The notes: generated by a model not told the origin, from the sequence alone. Positions 7,804 to 17,620 are shown, counted from the stretch's first letter. The stretch is 64,000 nt of DNA from Flavobacterium sp. (GCF_035195345.1 NZ_CP136574.1:2689137-2753136), one strand, 5' to 3'. A program made the numbers and translations.

Positions 7804-10266
7804 ATGCCACATCACAAAATATTAGCGATTGACAATTTGTCACTTCAGGAAATGGATCCCGATTCAGAATTGATTCCTTTAATGACGCCGGAAGATGAAG
7901 AAGAAATGAATAATGAGGCTTTACCTGAAGATATAGCCATTTTACCTTTACGAAACACTGTTTTATTTCCTGGAGTTGTAATTCCTATTACCGCAGGAAG
8001 AGATAAATCAATTAAATTGATTAATGATGCCAATGCCAAAGGAAAAATTATTGGTGTAGTGGCGCAAATTGATGAAAACGAAGAAGATCCATCACCAAGC
8101 GATGTGCATCATATTGGAACAGTGGCCCGAATCATGCGTGTTTTAAAAATGCCTGATGGAAATACAACCGTAATTCTTCAAGGGAAAAAACGCTTTGAAA
8201 TTGAGAATTTTACGCAAGAAGAGCCATATCTTAAAGCTAAAATTAAAGAGGTTACGGAAGAACGTCCAAATAAAAAAGATTTAGAGTTTAAAGCGATTGT
8301 AGAATCAATCAAAGAATTAGCTATTCAAATTATTAAGGAAAGTCCAAATATCCCTACTGAGGCTACTTTTGCTATTAAAAACATTGAAAGTAATCCGTTT
8401 TTAATCAATTTCGTTTCTTCGAATATGAATCTTTCAGTAGAAGAAAAGCAAAAATTATTATCGATTCCTAATTTAAAAGATAGAGCGCTTGAAACCTTAC
8501 GTTTTATGAACTTAGAGCTTCAAAAGTTAGAAGTTCGTAACGATATTCAATCCAAAGTTCGATTTGATTTAGACCAACAGCAACGCGAATATTTCTTACA
8601 GCAACAAATGAAAACCATCCAAGAGGAATTGGGAGGTGTTTCGTATGAAGCTGAAATTGAAGAAATGCGCGCCAAAGGATTAAAGAAAAAATGGGACGAT
8701 AAAACAGCAAAACATTTCGAAAAAGAACTATCTAAATTGCAACGAACCAATCCAAATTCACCCGATTTTGGTATTCAACGCAATTATATCGAGTTGTTTT
8801 TAGAATTGCCTTGGAACGAGTTTACAAAAGATAATTTCGACTTAAAACGCGCTCAGAAAATTCTTGATAGAGATCATTACGGTTTAGAAGAAGTAAAGAA
8901 ACGGATCATCGAACATTTAGCAGTTTTGAAATTGCGTAACGATATGAAATCGCCAATTCTTTGTTTGTACGGACCTCCAGGAGTGGGAAAAACTTCCATT
9001 GGAAAGTCGGTTGCCGAAGCTTTAGGAAGAGAATACATCAGAATGTCGTTAGGTGGTTTACGGGACGAAGCAGAAATTCGTGGTCACCGTAAAACTTATA
9101 TTGGTGCTATGCCAGGACGAATTCTTCAAAATATTAAGAAAGCAAAAACATCAAATCCAGTGTTTGTTTTAGATGAGATTGATAAATTATCGACCAGTCA
9201 TAATGGCGATCCATCATCGGCGTTGTTAGAAGTTTTAGATCCAGAGCAAAACAAAGAATTCCATGATAATTTCTTGGAACTAGGATACGATTTATCAAAA
9301 GTGATGTTTATTGCAACATCCAATAGTTTGTCAACCATTCAACCTGCACTTCGTGATCGTATGGAAATTATCGAAATGACGGGTTATACAATTGAAGAAA
9401 AAATCGAGATTGCAAAAACACACTTATTACCAAAACAATTAAAAGAGCACGGATTAACCGCAAAAGATTTACAAATTGGAAAAAAACAATTAGAAAAAAT
9501 CGTAGTTGGTTATACGCGTGAATCAGGTGTTCGTGGTTTAGAGAAAAAAATTGCTCAAGTGGTGCGTCATGCCGCAAAATCAATTGCAATGGACGAAACC
9601 TACAACGTAAAAGTTTCGGATGCCGATATTTTAGAAGTATTAAAATCGCCTCGAATGGAACGCGATAAATACGAAAATAATGATGTAGCGGGTGTAGTTA
9701 CTGGATTAGCTTGGACTTCTGTAGGAGGCGATATATTATTTATTGAATCCTTAATTTCGAAAGGAAAAGGAGCCATGACCATGACTGGGAATTTAGGAAC
9801 GGTTATGAAAGAATCGGTGACAATTGCTTTGGAATACATTCGTGCAAATGCTGAATTTTTAGGCATAAATCCTGAAGTTTTAAACAATTACAACATTCAT
9901 ATTCACGTGCCAGAAGGTGCCACTCCAAAAGACGGACCAAGTGCTGGTATTGCTATGTTAACCTCAATGGTTTCTTCATTTACTCAAAAAAGAATCAAGA
10001 AAAATATTGCGATGACAGGTGAAATTACCTTGAGAGGAAAAGTATTACCTGTTGGTGGTATCAAAGAAAAAATCTTAGCTGCCAAAAGAGCCAATATCAA
10101 AGAAATCATTTTATGTAGAGAAAACAAACGTGATATTGAGGAAATTAAACCAAACTACATTGAAGGTTTAACGTTTCATTATGTGGATAAAATGAGCGAA
10201 GTATTAGATATTGCCATTACCCAACAAAAGGTAAAAAATGCAAAATCATTGGATTTTAAAAAATAA
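7804..10266 (+). CDS. lon: ATP-dependent protease La (Lon)
   Basis: An 820-aa Lon protease. The N-terminal LAN domain starts at about residue 40 (LPLRNTVLFPGVVIPI). The AAA+ module has Walker A GPPGVGKTS (about residues 394-402) and Walker B VFVLDEIDK. The protease domain carries the Ser-Lys dyad, Ser at about 713 in DGPSAGI and Lys at about 754 in GGIKEKILAA. It degrades damaged and regulatory proteins in the cytoplasm. The length is normal for Bacteroidota. It is monocistronic, closed by a strong terminator. Confidence 0.98.
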   Translation: MPHHKILAIDNLSLQEMDPDSELIPLMTPEDEEEMNNEALPEDIAILPLRNTVLFPGVVIPITAGRDKSIKLINDANAKGKIIGVVAQIDENEEDPSPSDVHHIGTVARIMRVLKMPDGNTTVILQGKKRFEIENFTQEEPYLKAKIKEVTEERPNKKDLEFKAIVESIKELAIQIIKESPNIPTEATFAIKNIESNPFLINFVSSNMNLSVEEKQKLLSIPNLKDRALETLRFMNLELQKLEVRNDIQSKVRFDLDQQQREYFLQQQMKTIQEELGGVSYEAEIEEMRAKGLKKKWDDKTAKHFEKELSKLQRTNPNSPDFGIQRNYIELFLELPWNEFTKDNFDLKRAQKILDRDHYGLEEVKKRIIEHLAVLKLRNDMKSPILCLYGPPGVGKTSIGKSVAEALGREYIRMSLGGLRDEAEIRGHRKTYIGAMPGRILQNIKKAKTSNPVFVLDEIDKLSTSHNGDPSSALLEVLDPEQNKEFHDNFLELGYDLSKVMFIATSNSLSTIQPALRDRMEIIEMTGYTIEEKIEIAKTHLLPKQLKEHGLTAKDLQIGKKQLEKIVVGYTRESGVRGLEKKIAQVVRHAAKSIAMDETYNVKVSDADILEVLKSPRMERDKYENNDVAGVVTGLAWTSVGGDILFIESLISKGKGAMTMTGNLGTVMKESVTIALEYIRANAEFLGINPEVLNNYNIHIHVPEGATPKDGPSAGIAMLTSMVSSFTQKRIKKNIAMTGEITLRGKVLPVGGIKEKILAAKRANIKEIILCRENKRDIEEIKPNYIEGLTFHYVDKMSEVLDIAITQQKVKNAKSLDFKK

Positions 10267-10293
10267 ATACTAGGAATTTAATAGTATACCAAT

Positions 10294-10334
10294 AAGAACT
10301 CTCATTAATTCATTTATTGAGAGTTCTTTTTTTG
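10294..10334 (+). terminator. Rho-independent terminator of lon
   Basis: An 11-bp perfect stem AAGAACTCTCA / TGAGAGTTCTT with a 13-nt loop and a following T run. Confidence 0.85.
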
Positions 10335-10362
10335 TTTACTATCTGATATAATTTTATCTTCG
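10331..10362 (+). promoter_or_regulatory. Promoter of porQ
   Basis: TTTG at 10331-10334, a 20-bp spacer, then TATCTTCG at 10355-10362 (7 of 8 match to TAnnTTTG). Both boxes and the spacing fit the Bacteroidota sigma-A promoter; the porQ start is 33 bp downstream. Confidence 0.7.
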
Positions 10363-10395
10363 CAGTTGCGTTATAAGTAAGATTAAAACCATACA

Positions 10396-11415
10396 ATGCG
10401 AAGAAAAATTGTAATTCTTTTATTATTTCTACTATCGACTACTACTTTTAGTCAAATAGGAGGTAAAAGTGTATATCAGTTTTTAAACTTAGCACAATCA
10501 CCAAGACAAGCTGCATTAGGAGGAAAAACGGTTACAGTCGTTGATTACGATGTAAATCAAGCGTTTTATAATCCGGCTACAATTAATGCAAAAATGCACA
10601 ATCGATTATCTGCAAATTACGGAAGTTATTATGGCGAAGTGTCCTACGGAACGGCTGCTTACGCGTATACTTATGACCGACATTTACAAACCTTTCACGC
10701 AGGAATTAGTTACATCAATTACGGAACTTTTGAAGGAAGAGACGAATTAGGCAACCAAACATCCGATTTTACTGGAAGCGAAGCCGCTTTGTCGTTTGGA
10801 TATGCTTATAATTTGCCATGGACAGATATGTATGTGGGTGCCAATGCAAAATTAATTTCATCTACCTTAGAAAGTTATAATTCATGGGGAGCTGCTGTAG
10901 ATTTAGGATTTTTATATGTTGATTATGATAACGACATTAATTATGGTTTAACGGTTAGAAATTTAGGATTTCAAATCAAACCTTATGAAGATACCAATGA
11001 AAAACTTCCTTTAGCTATAGATGCTGGAATTTCACAATTGATGGAAAATGTTCCCATTCGTTGGCACATGACCTTTGAAAATTTACAACAATGGAATATA
11101 GCTTTTTCAAATCCAAACAGGGCAGAGAGTAACTTAGATGGAGGTACTACAGAAGAAAAAGTGTCTTTTTTTAACAATGCTTTACGCCATTTAATTTTAG
11201 GAGCAGAATTGTTTCCAGAGAAAGGCTTTAATATTAGATTAGGGTATAATTTTAGAAGAAGTGAAGAGTTACGAATTTTAGAGCAACGAAATTTCTCTGG
11301 AATTTCCGTTGGTTTTGGAATTCGATTTGGAAAGGTTAAATTTGATTATTCGTATTCAAGATATACCGTAGCAGCCAATACCAGTTTGTTTGGATTGATG
11401 ATTGATTTGGAGTAG
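10396..11415 (+). CDS. porQ: Type IX secretion system protein PorQ
   Basis: A 339-aa outer-membrane beta-barrel protein of the PorV/PorQ family. A signal peptide (cleaved near TTTFSQIGG) is followed by the family motif YQFLNLAQSPRQAALGGK and the early NPATI motif. PorQ belongs to the attachment complex of the type IX secretion system, which moves proteins with C-terminal sorting domains to the cell surface. It lies directly before cmk, a pairing common in Bacteroidota. A T9SS cargo gene (16185-17420) is present nearby. Confidence 0.9.
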   Translation: MRRKIVILLLFLLSTTTFSQIGGKSVYQFLNLAQSPRQAALGGKTVTVVDYDVNQAFYNPATINAKMHNRLSANYGSYYGEVSYGTAAYAYTYDRHLQTFHAGISYINYGTFEGRDELGNQTSDFTGSEAALSFGYAYNLPWTDMYVGANAKLISSTLESYNSWGAAVDLGFLYVDYDNDINYGLTVRNLGFQIKPYEDTNEKLPLAIDAGISQLMENVPIRWHMTFENLQQWNIAFSNPNRAESNLDGGTTEEKVSFFNNALRHLILGAELFPEKGFNIRLGYNFRRSEELRILEQRNFSGISVGFGIRFGKVKFDYSYSRYTVAANTSLFGLMIDLE

Positions 11416-11575
11416 AAAAGAGTGATTAGTGAAAAGTAATTAGTGATTAGCTTAAATGAACTTCATTATTCATAAAGTAATACTTAAAAAACTTTTATGA
11501 CTTATATGTTTTAAAATTATTAGTTTAGAAAAATATTAAATAGAAACTAGCGCCATAGCGTTTTCGTGACAAAAT

Positions 11576-12259
11576 ATGAAAAAAATTACCATAGCAATAG
11601 ACGGTTTTTCGTCGACAGGAAAAAGTACATTGGCTAAGCAATTGGCTGCAGCATTAGGTTATGTTTATGTAGATACCGGTGCAATGTATCGTGCTGTAGC
11701 ATATTTTGCGATGCAACACAACTTGGTTTCTGAAACACATTTAGACAAACCCAGTTTGATTGCTCAATTGCCAACGATTAATTTGCGTTTTCAATTCAAT
11801 CCTACTTTAGGATTTGCTGAAATGTATTTGAATAACGAAAATATTGAAATGCAAATCAGAACCATTGAAGTTTCACGCATGGTGAGTAAAGTGGCCGAAA
11901 TTTCTGAAGTGCGTGCTAAATTAGTAGAACAACAGCAAGAAATGGGCAAAGACAAAGGTATTGTGATGGATGGAAGAGATATTTGTACCGTTGTTTTTCC
12001 AGATGCCGAATTAAAATTATTCATGACAGCAAGTTCGAAAACTAGAGCACAACGCCGTTTTGATGAATTAGTAGAAAAAGGACAACACGTTACTTTTGAA
12101 GAAGTACTTCAAAACGTGGAAGAGCGTGATTACATTGATACTCATAGAGATGATTCGCCACTTGTAAAAGCGGTTGATGCTATTGAAATTGATAATTCAT
12201 CACTTAGTAAAAAAGAGCAATTTGAATTGGTTTTGAAGTTGGTGAAGGAGAAGTTGTAG
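11576..12259 (+). CDS. cmk: Cytidylate kinase
   Basis: A 227-aa (d)CMP kinase transferring phosphate from ATP to CMP/dCMP. It has the P-loop IDGFSSTGKSTLAKQLA at the N-terminus, the YVDTGAMYRA motif, and VMDGRDICTVVFPDAELK, which carries the CMP-binding/catalytic region. The LID-region RAQRRFDEL also fits. The length is standard. It lies 160 bp downstream of porQ. Confidence 0.97.
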   Translation: MKKITIAIDGFSSTGKSTLAKQLAAALGYVYVDTGAMYRAVAYFAMQHNLVSETHLDKPSLIAQLPTINLRFQFNPTLGFAEMYLNNENIEMQIRTIEVSRMVSKVAEISEVRAKLVEQQQEMGKDKGIVMDGRDICTVVFPDAELKLFMTASSKTRAQRRFDELVEKGQHVTFEEVLQNVEERDYIDTHRDDSPLVKAVDAIEIDNSSLSKKEQFELVLKLVKEKL

Positions 12260-12332
12260 GCTTAATTTTTTCCTTTCGACGAAGGAGACTTGAACGTAGC
12301 GAATAGATTAAATAAATTATATAACCAACTAA

Positions 12333-12770
12333 ATGAAAAAGTTTACTTTTTTAATTTCAATTATCTTTTTAACGACATTTAATTCATGTGGTCAAAATAA
12401 AATTAACACTCCAAATACCGCTATGAGTAAGTTTGAAGAATTTATTTCAAAAGAAAAGTTTTTACCTGATTCGAAAATATTTTATCCGGGAATTGGAGAC
12501 GAAAAATTGAAACCAATATTAACCGAATTGATAAATGAATCGGCTAAAGATTTTCAAAATGTTGCGAGTAAAGGAATTGCTTCTGATAATGAATACCAAA
12601 ATGCAATTGAAAAAGGCTTAAAAAGATTCTCAAAAATATATTTAGAATTAGATACAGAAAATCGCGAAAGAATATGCACTTATTACGAAGAGCTAATGGA
12701 TATCGTTGGATTAGAAAGCTCTGAAGGTCTACTTAATGAATTTATGTATGATTTTGATTTTTCTGAATAA
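12333..12770 (+). CDS. DUF4844-like lipoprotein
   Basis: A 145-aa protein with a lipoprotein-type signal (TTFNSCGQNK, Cys at about residue 19). The C-terminal half is helical, with RICTYYEELMDIVGLESSEG, which resembles the DUF4844 family as I remember it. No catalytic motif is evident and the function is unknown. It is a single gene between cmk and the convergent mla operon. Confidence 0.65.
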   Translation: MKKFTFLISIIFLTTFNSCGQNKINTPNTAMSKFEEFISKEKFLPDSKIFYPGIGDEKLKPILTELINESAKDFQNVASKGIASDNEYQNAIEKGLKRFSKIYLELDTENRERICTYYEELMDIVGLESSEGLLNEFMYDFDFSE

Positions 12771-12803
12771 AAAATTTGTTTCAGCAGCTATTTACATCAA
12801 TAG

Positions 12804-13778
12804 CTATTTCCCTTGCTTCGCTTTCTCCTTAGCTTGTTTTTTGAAATAGCCTCTAAACAAAAAATTGTGTTTTAAAGCTTCTAAATCTTCATTTAATTTT
12901 ATACTAGCTTTGTTTACATTTGTAATAGTTGAGTCAATTTGTTGTACAAGTTTAGGATTGTTTGATAAATAATTTATAGCTCCTTTACCTTCTTTGATGT
13001 TGGTAATAGTAGCATTCAAATTGGTTACCACTTTATCAATTTCAGTACTCGATTTTTCCAAATTGGTAATTATAGTTTTCATTTGTGATGCCACTTCTTT
13101 ATCTTTTAAAACGCCAATTACATTGTCTTTTTGATTCAAATCAGCAATCATTTTATTTAAATTAGCTACAGATGCAGTGGTTCCTTTTGTGGTTTCCTTT
13201 AAATAATTCATTGTAGCTTTTAAATCTTGCGCCATTAATGAATCTCGAAGAAGTACACCAACGGTTCCGTTTCCTTTGTTGATTTCATGCGTTATTTTTA
13301 ATAAGTCGGCAGTTAAAAGTGCTGCGTTTTTGTTGGTTACATCTAATGTTTTTAGCATTTCATCAGTGCTAGATTTACTATAAGATTGAATAATATCGCC
13401 AGGAATAACAGCATTTTCATTTCCTTTTCCTGGAATAATATTAATAATCATATTACCTACTAATCCGTCAGAACCTATGGTGGCTATGGCATCTTTTTTA
13501 ATGTGTATTAGCATTTTATCTTCAATGGCCATTGATACATTTATAGTTGTATCATTCACCATTTCAATGCTCTTAACGGTTCCAATATCCATTCCGGCAT
13601 ATCTAACGTTATTTCCTACTTGTAAGCCGCTTACATTGCCAAAAACCGCTTTTAGGTTACTTGTATTACCAAATAAATTTTGCTTATTTCCCACAAAATA
13701 GATTGCTGCTAAAAAAAATAGCGAACCTATAATGATAAATAAACCCAATCGTATTTTTTGTCGATCTGTTTTTTCCAT
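12804..13778 (-). CDS. MlaD-type MCE lipid-transport protein
   Basis: A 324-aa protein with an N-terminal TM helix (LGLFIIIGSLFFLAAIYFVG, residues 11-30) and one MCE domain (LKAVFGNVSGLQVGNNVRY and GLVGNMIINIIPG motifs), followed by a long coiled-coil-like tail rich in Thr, Asn and Lys. MCE proteins form hexamers that carry phospholipids across the periplasm. It is the third gene of an mlaE-mlaF-mlaD operon with 6-bp spacing from mlaF. The tail probably forms the channel-like extension seen in related MCE proteins; this is inferred. Confidence 0.9.
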   Translation of the reverse strand: MEKTDRQKIRLGLFIIIGSLFFLAAIYFVGNKQNLFGNTSNLKAVFGNVSGLQVGNNVRYAGMDIGTVKSIEMVNDTTINVSMAIEDKMLIHIKKDAIATIGSDGLVGNMIINIIPGKGNENAVIPGDIIQSYSKSSTDEMLKTLDVTNKNAALLTADLLKITHEINKGNGTVGVLLRDSLMAQDLKATMNYLKETTKGTTASVANLNKMIADLNQKDNVIGVLKDKEVASQMKTIITNLEKSSTEIDKVVTNLNATITNIKEGKGAINYLSNNPKLVQQIDSTITNVNKASIKLNEDLEALKHNFLFRGYFKKQAKEKAKQGK

Positions 13779-13784
13779 ACTATT

Positions 13785-14528
13785 TTATTTAAAAAAGGCT
13801 TGCACTTTCGGATCGTTTGAAGCGTTTAATTCATCAAAAGTCCCTTCAATATAGTTAATTCCATCTATTAATAAAACCATTCGATTTGCGATTGCTTTGG
13901 CACAATCTACATCATGCGTAATGATAATAGAGGAAGTATTGTATTTTTCTTGAATGGATTGCATCAAAAGTATAATTTCTTTTGAAGTTATTGGGTCTAA
14001 ACCTGTTGTAGGCTCGTCGTATAAAATTATTTTTGGTTTTAGTATTAAGGTTCTAGCTAAGGCAATTCTACGTTTCATACCGCCAGAAAGTTCATTTGGC
14101 ATTAAGTCAATTGCGCTTGCTAAACCTACACTTTCTAATGCTTCCATAACTAACGGAGTGGTGTCATCAATTTTGCCAAATTTTTTGGTGTGTCTTCGTA
14201 ATGGGAATTCTAAATTTTCTCGAACTGACATTGAATCATATAAGGCACTTCCTTGAAAAAGAAAGCCAATTTCGGTGCGAAGTTCGTCAATTTCCTCGCG
14301 TTCAAGCATATTAATCTCTTTGTTCATTACAAAAATAGAGCCACTATCGGGTGTTTCTAATCCAATAACACATTTAATCATCACCGATTTTCCAGAACCT
14401 GATTTCCCCATTACTACCAAGTTTTCTCCTTCGTTTAAAACCATATGAAAGCCATTTAAAACGGTGTTGGTTCCAAAAGTTTTATGCAAATCTTTTATTA
14501 CTATTATGGGCTCTTTTTTTGTTTCCAT
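13785..14528 (-). CDS. MlaF-type ABC transporter ATP-binding protein
   Basis: The ATPase of the Mla-like phospholipid transporter. Walker A is GKSGSGKS, the Q-loop FLFQGSALYDSM, the signature LSGGMKRR and Walker B IILYDEPTTGLD, all in order. The frame allows an ATG at 14540 overlapping mlaE by 11 bp. I placed the start at the second ATG (14528, METKKEP), just after the mlaE stop, because conserved sequence begins soon after. It sits between the permease and the MCE protein genes in one operon. Confidence 0.93.
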   Translation of the reverse strand: METKKEPIIVIKDLHKTFGTNTVLNGFHMVLNEGENLVVMGKSGSGKSVMIKCVIGLETPDSGSIFVMNKEINMLEREEIDELRTEIGFLFQGSALYDSMSVRENLEFPLRRHTKKFGKIDDTTPLVMEALESVGLASAIDLMPNELSGGMKRRIALARTLILKPKIILYDEPTTGLDPITSKEIILLMQSIQEKYNTSSIIITHDVDCAKAIANRMVLLIDGINYIEGTFDELNASNDPKVQAFFK

Positions 14529-14529
14529 A

Positions 14530-15315
14530 TTACATGTCATAAAAAATGTTGGTTACAAAAACGGCAATAAAATCAATTACAAATAGGAGCATAGAGGTAT
14601 AAACAACTGCTTCATTGGCTGCTTTTCCAACGCCAGCCGTGCCTTTTTTACAATAATACCCTTTGTAGCAACCTATTAATCCAATGGCAAAACCAAAGAA
14701 AAATGTTTTTAAGGTTGCCGGAATAAGATCGCTAAATTCTAATATATTAAAAACTTGATTAAAGTAAAGTTGAAACGATACATTGTCTTTTACATTTTCC
14801 ACTAAATAGGAACCATAGATAGCCAACACATCGCCAAAAATAACTAACAGCGGCAACATTAGACTAGTAGCTAGAATTCGGGTTATGACTAAATATTTAA
14901 ACGGATTGGTGCCTGAAACTTCCATAGCATCTATTTGTTCGGTAACTTTCATAGAACCTAATTCGGCTCCAATACCCGATCCAATTCTTCCCGCGCAAAT
15001 TAAAGCGGTGATGATTGGACCAATTTCTCTAATTATAGAAACACTCACCATGGAAGCCATCCAAGAAACAGCTCCAAACTCTTGCAAGGTAGGTCGCGAC
15101 TGTAACGTGAAAACCAATCCAATAATAAATCCCGTTACCCCAACTAAAAATAGTGAACGGTTACCAATATAATAGCATTGGCGTAAGAATTCTTTAAATT
15201 CGTAGGGTGGAAATAGAAATTCTCTAAAAAATCGACCTGCAAAATAAGATATTTCGCCAATTTCTTTTAAGAAAGATTTTATCATTTCAATTATGTTTGC
15301 GAAATACTGTTTCAT
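14530..15315 (-). CDS. MlaE-type ABC transporter permease
   Basis: A 261-aa inner-membrane permease with five or six hydrophobic segments. It has the MlaE-family motifs GFIIGLVFTLQSRPTLQEFG, REIGPIITALICAGRIGSG and ELGSMKVTEQIDAMEVSG. With the downstream ATPase and MCE protein it makes up a retrograde or anterograde phospholipid transport complex maintaining the outer membrane. First gene of the operon; its stop overlaps the alternative start of mlaF. Confidence 0.94.
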   Translation of the reverse strand: MKQYFANIIEMIKSFLKEIGEISYFAGRFFREFLFPPYEFKEFLRQCYYIGNRSLFLVGVTGFIIGLVFTLQSRPTLQEFGAVSWMASMVSVSIIREIGPIITALICAGRIGSGIGAELGSMKVTEQIDAMEVSGTNPFKYLVITRILATSLMLPLLVIFGDVLAIYGSYLVENVKDNVSFQLYFNQVFNILEFSDLIPATLKTFFFGFAIGLIGCYKGYYCKKGTAGVGKAANEAVVYTSMLLFVIDFIAVFVTNIFYDM

Positions 15316-15406
15316 AATTTTTTGATGATAATTTTTGTAAAGTACTTACCAAAGGTAGTGATTTTTTATAACAAAATAAGGCTCTTTAACGCCTAACTTG
15401 TTAAAA

Positions 15407-15437
15407 AAAATCCGATTTGAATTCAAATCGGATTTTT
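15407..15437. terminator. Bidirectional terminator hairpin
   Basis: AAATCCGATTTG / CAAATCGGATTT flanked by A and T runs on both sides, an inverted repeat that can act on either strand. It lies just beyond the 3' end of the decayed gene at 15444-15747 and before the mlaE start. Confidence 0.75.
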
Positions 15438-15443
15438 TAATAT

Positions 15444-15747
15444 TTATTTTATGATATCTATAATTATAGTTCTATTATAAAATCGTTCTTCAGGATATTT
15501 ATTTTCAAAAGGTGCTACTTTTTCGTTTTCACCTTCACCATAGATTTTAAATTGAAGGGTTCATTTCCTCATTAAAAGTAACCGTGATTACTTGATTAAG
15601 AGGTATGTTTGTAGCCGCTTTATCTGGATTTTTATCAATGATCATTGGGCACATCCCAGCAGTCTCTTGAAAATCATCTTCTGCGCAACAAATAATTAAA
15701 GTAGCTAAAACTATCGCAATAGTTACTAGAACGTTTTTTTGTTTCAT
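15444..15747 (-). pseudogene. Remnant of an Ig-like/OmpA-type lipoprotein gene
   Basis: The 5' part (15747 to 15547) encodes a lipoprotein signal (LATLIICCAEDD) and the first strands of a bacterial Ig-like domain (NPDKAATNIPLNQVITVTFN), then stops. In another frame, directly after the stop, comes KIYGEGENEKVAP and NRTIIIDIIK followed by a stop at 15444. This resembles the extreme C-terminus of OmpA-like peptidoglycan-binding domains (normally GYGE..., then NRRV). The simplest reading is a large internal deletion with a frameshift that joined the two ends of a long gene. Annotating only the 66-aa ORF would miss this. Confidence 0.7.
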
Positions 15748-16184
15748 TGTTTAAATATTTATGAAACAAAGGTTAGTCAATTTTAGCCTTTAAATGTTAT
15801 ACTATTTAGGTTATTAATTACATAAATCAAGGATCTAATTGAAATTTAATGAGTTAATTTTTTAGAAATTTATACCGTTGAAACCATTATTTTTGTGCCA
15901 TTTACTGCTTAATTATTTGAATGTACTGTTTTAAAAAATAAATTCTCTAGGGAAATTAATCAATTTCCCTAGAGAAATAAATAAATTTTTGTACAGAAAA
16001 CATATAAATTCTCTAGAGAAATTGAAATAAAGATGCAGTTTTATAGTATATTTTTTACTATAAAACTGAATCATTTTTGTAACCACACTAAAGGATTATT
16101 TTGAATTGTCTTGACCATAAAAAAATACATTTTTGTGTAAAACTATTTCATTACATGATACTATTTTGTTTATGTAATTATAGC
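15748..16184. repeat. Gene-free gap with two related palindromes
   Basis: This 437-bp AT-rich gap holds no credible ORF. It contains a perfect 15-bp inverted repeat (15943-15957 with 15962-15976, arm TTCTCTAGGGAAATT, 4-nt loop). About 50 bp on, at 16009-16020, is the perfect 12-bp palindrome TTCTCTAGAGAA. The shared TTCTCTAG half-site suggests binding sites for one protein or decayed copies of one hairpin element. Neither has the T tract expected of a terminator. Confidence 0.6.
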
Positions 16185-17420
16185 TTATTCAACAATAATT
16201 TTTTTATTTTCATTAAATGAATTCGACTTGAGGTTGATAATATAAACACCTTTTTTAAAATGATTTACATCAATTTTTTGTCCATTTTGAATCGTGCCTT
16301 TTTGAACCGATTTTCCTATTAGATCAAAAATTTCGTATTCAGAATCTGAGTTATTGAAATGTACAGTCAACATGTCTTTAGTTGGATTAGGATGAATAGT
16401 AATTGAGTTTAAAAAATTTTCAGTATTTCCTAATATTCCAAAACGGGTTAATGCATAATCATAATTGTCGGCTTCAATTTCTATAATTGTGTTTTGTGGT
16501 AAAGCTTGATTTACGAGTTGATTGGTAATTGTATTGTATCTATATAATCTTTGTTGGTTATCTAAATCAATAGCAATAAAAACCAATGTTTCAGTTGCTT
16601 GATCATATGTTCTGTTGAAAACCTGAAGTCCTGTAACTTCTACTATATTTACTAAGTTAGAAACCTCTCCAGTTTCAGAATTTAATATACCTACATTTAA
16701 AGTAGAAGTACTGGTGTTTGAATTAAATTGTGGGTATATGATATAAATATTATTTTGTTCATTACTGTATTCTAAGCCAATATTTCCAATGATATTTGGT
16801 CCAGACAAAGGGGTAACGTTATAAGAGAAGCCATTAGTTGTAATTGTCGATTTGACTAATTTTTTTACATTTTCATCTTGTGTAATAAAATAGAATATTT
16901 TGTTGTCTGAATCATAGCAACTTCCATCTGGAAATAGAATTCCTATATCATTACTATTATAATAACCCAAATTTGTAGATAACTGTGTTGTTGGATTGTA
17001 ACGATTTAAATAAACATTATTTTCTTGATCAGAATCATAAGAATAGAGAAAACCATTTTGCATATCAACTTCTCCCGATCCATTATTAACACTAGTTACT
17101 TCGTTTAATGTAATAGTATTATTTTGAGTGTTATATTTTAGCAACTTACTAACGTAGTTATTATTTTCATTTAGTAGAATCCTTGAATAGTACTCTCCAT
17201 TATTAGAATTATATATTGAAGAGCCTCCCAAAACACCGACATAATCAACGGGAATTACATTTGTAAAATTTGTTTGACCAGCATTCCATTTGACAAGGTT
17301 ATCAATAGTTTGACCATTAGAAGTAAAGCCAATTAATTTAATTACTTCTTGAGAATGCGAACAATGTATTGAAATGATATGCAATAATCCAATAACTAAT
17401 ATATATATATACTTTTTCAT
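16185..17420 (-). CDS. Secreted protein with type A T9SS sorting domain
   Basis: A 411-aa protein with an N-terminal signal peptide. The last ~75 residues form a Por secretion-system sorting domain: SITIHPNPTKDMLTVHF, then EIFDLIGKSVQKGTIQNGQ, GVYIINLKS and a final KKIIVE. The middle (about residues 25-330) has repeated beta-rich units with YNSNNGEYYSR, YSYDSDQENNVY and FIAIDLDNQQRLYRYN, consistent with a beta-propeller-like fold. No catalytic motif is seen. It should be exported through the T9SS, to which porQ belongs. A minus-strand TAAATTTG lies at 17444-17451 upstream. Confidence 0.88.
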   Translation of the reverse strand: MKKYIYILVIGLLHIISIHCSHSQEVIKLIGFTSNGQTIDNLVKWNAGQTNFTNVIPVDYVGVLGGSSIYNSNNGEYYSRILLNENNNYVSKLLKYNTQNNTITLNEVTSVNNGSGEVDMQNGFLYSYDSDQENNVYLNRYNPTTQLSTNLGYYNSNDIGILFPDGSCYDSDNKIFYFITQDENVKKLVKSTITTNGFSYNVTPLSGPNIIGNIGLEYSNEQNNIYIIYPQFNSNTSTSTLNVGILNSETGEVSNLVNIVEVTGLQVFNRTYDQATETLVFIAIDLDNQQRLYRYNTITNQLVNQALPQNTIIEIEADNYDYALTRFGILGNTENFLNSITIHPNPTKDMLTVHFNNSDSEYEIFDLIGKSVQKGTIQNGQKIDVNHFKKGVYIINLKSNSFNENKKIIVE

Positions 17421-17551
17421 ACGTTAATTATTTATAATAGTTACAAATTTATTAATTTGTTTTATGTTATTTAATAAAAATTAAACAAATTTAACATAAA
17501 TTAATTTTCATATCATTATTTACTTTATGCTTTGAGGAATATGATTAAATA

Positions 17552-17583
17552 AAAATCCGACCTGCTTTCACAAATCGGATTTA
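17552..17583 (-). terminator. Terminator of lpdA
   Basis: Read on the minus strand, AAATCCGA / TCGGATTT form a stem followed by a T run. It lies about 40 bp beyond the lpdA stop. Confidence 0.75.
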
Positions 17584-17620
17584 ATCTATATTTTAAAATC
17601 TATTTTCTTTGTTCTAAAGA

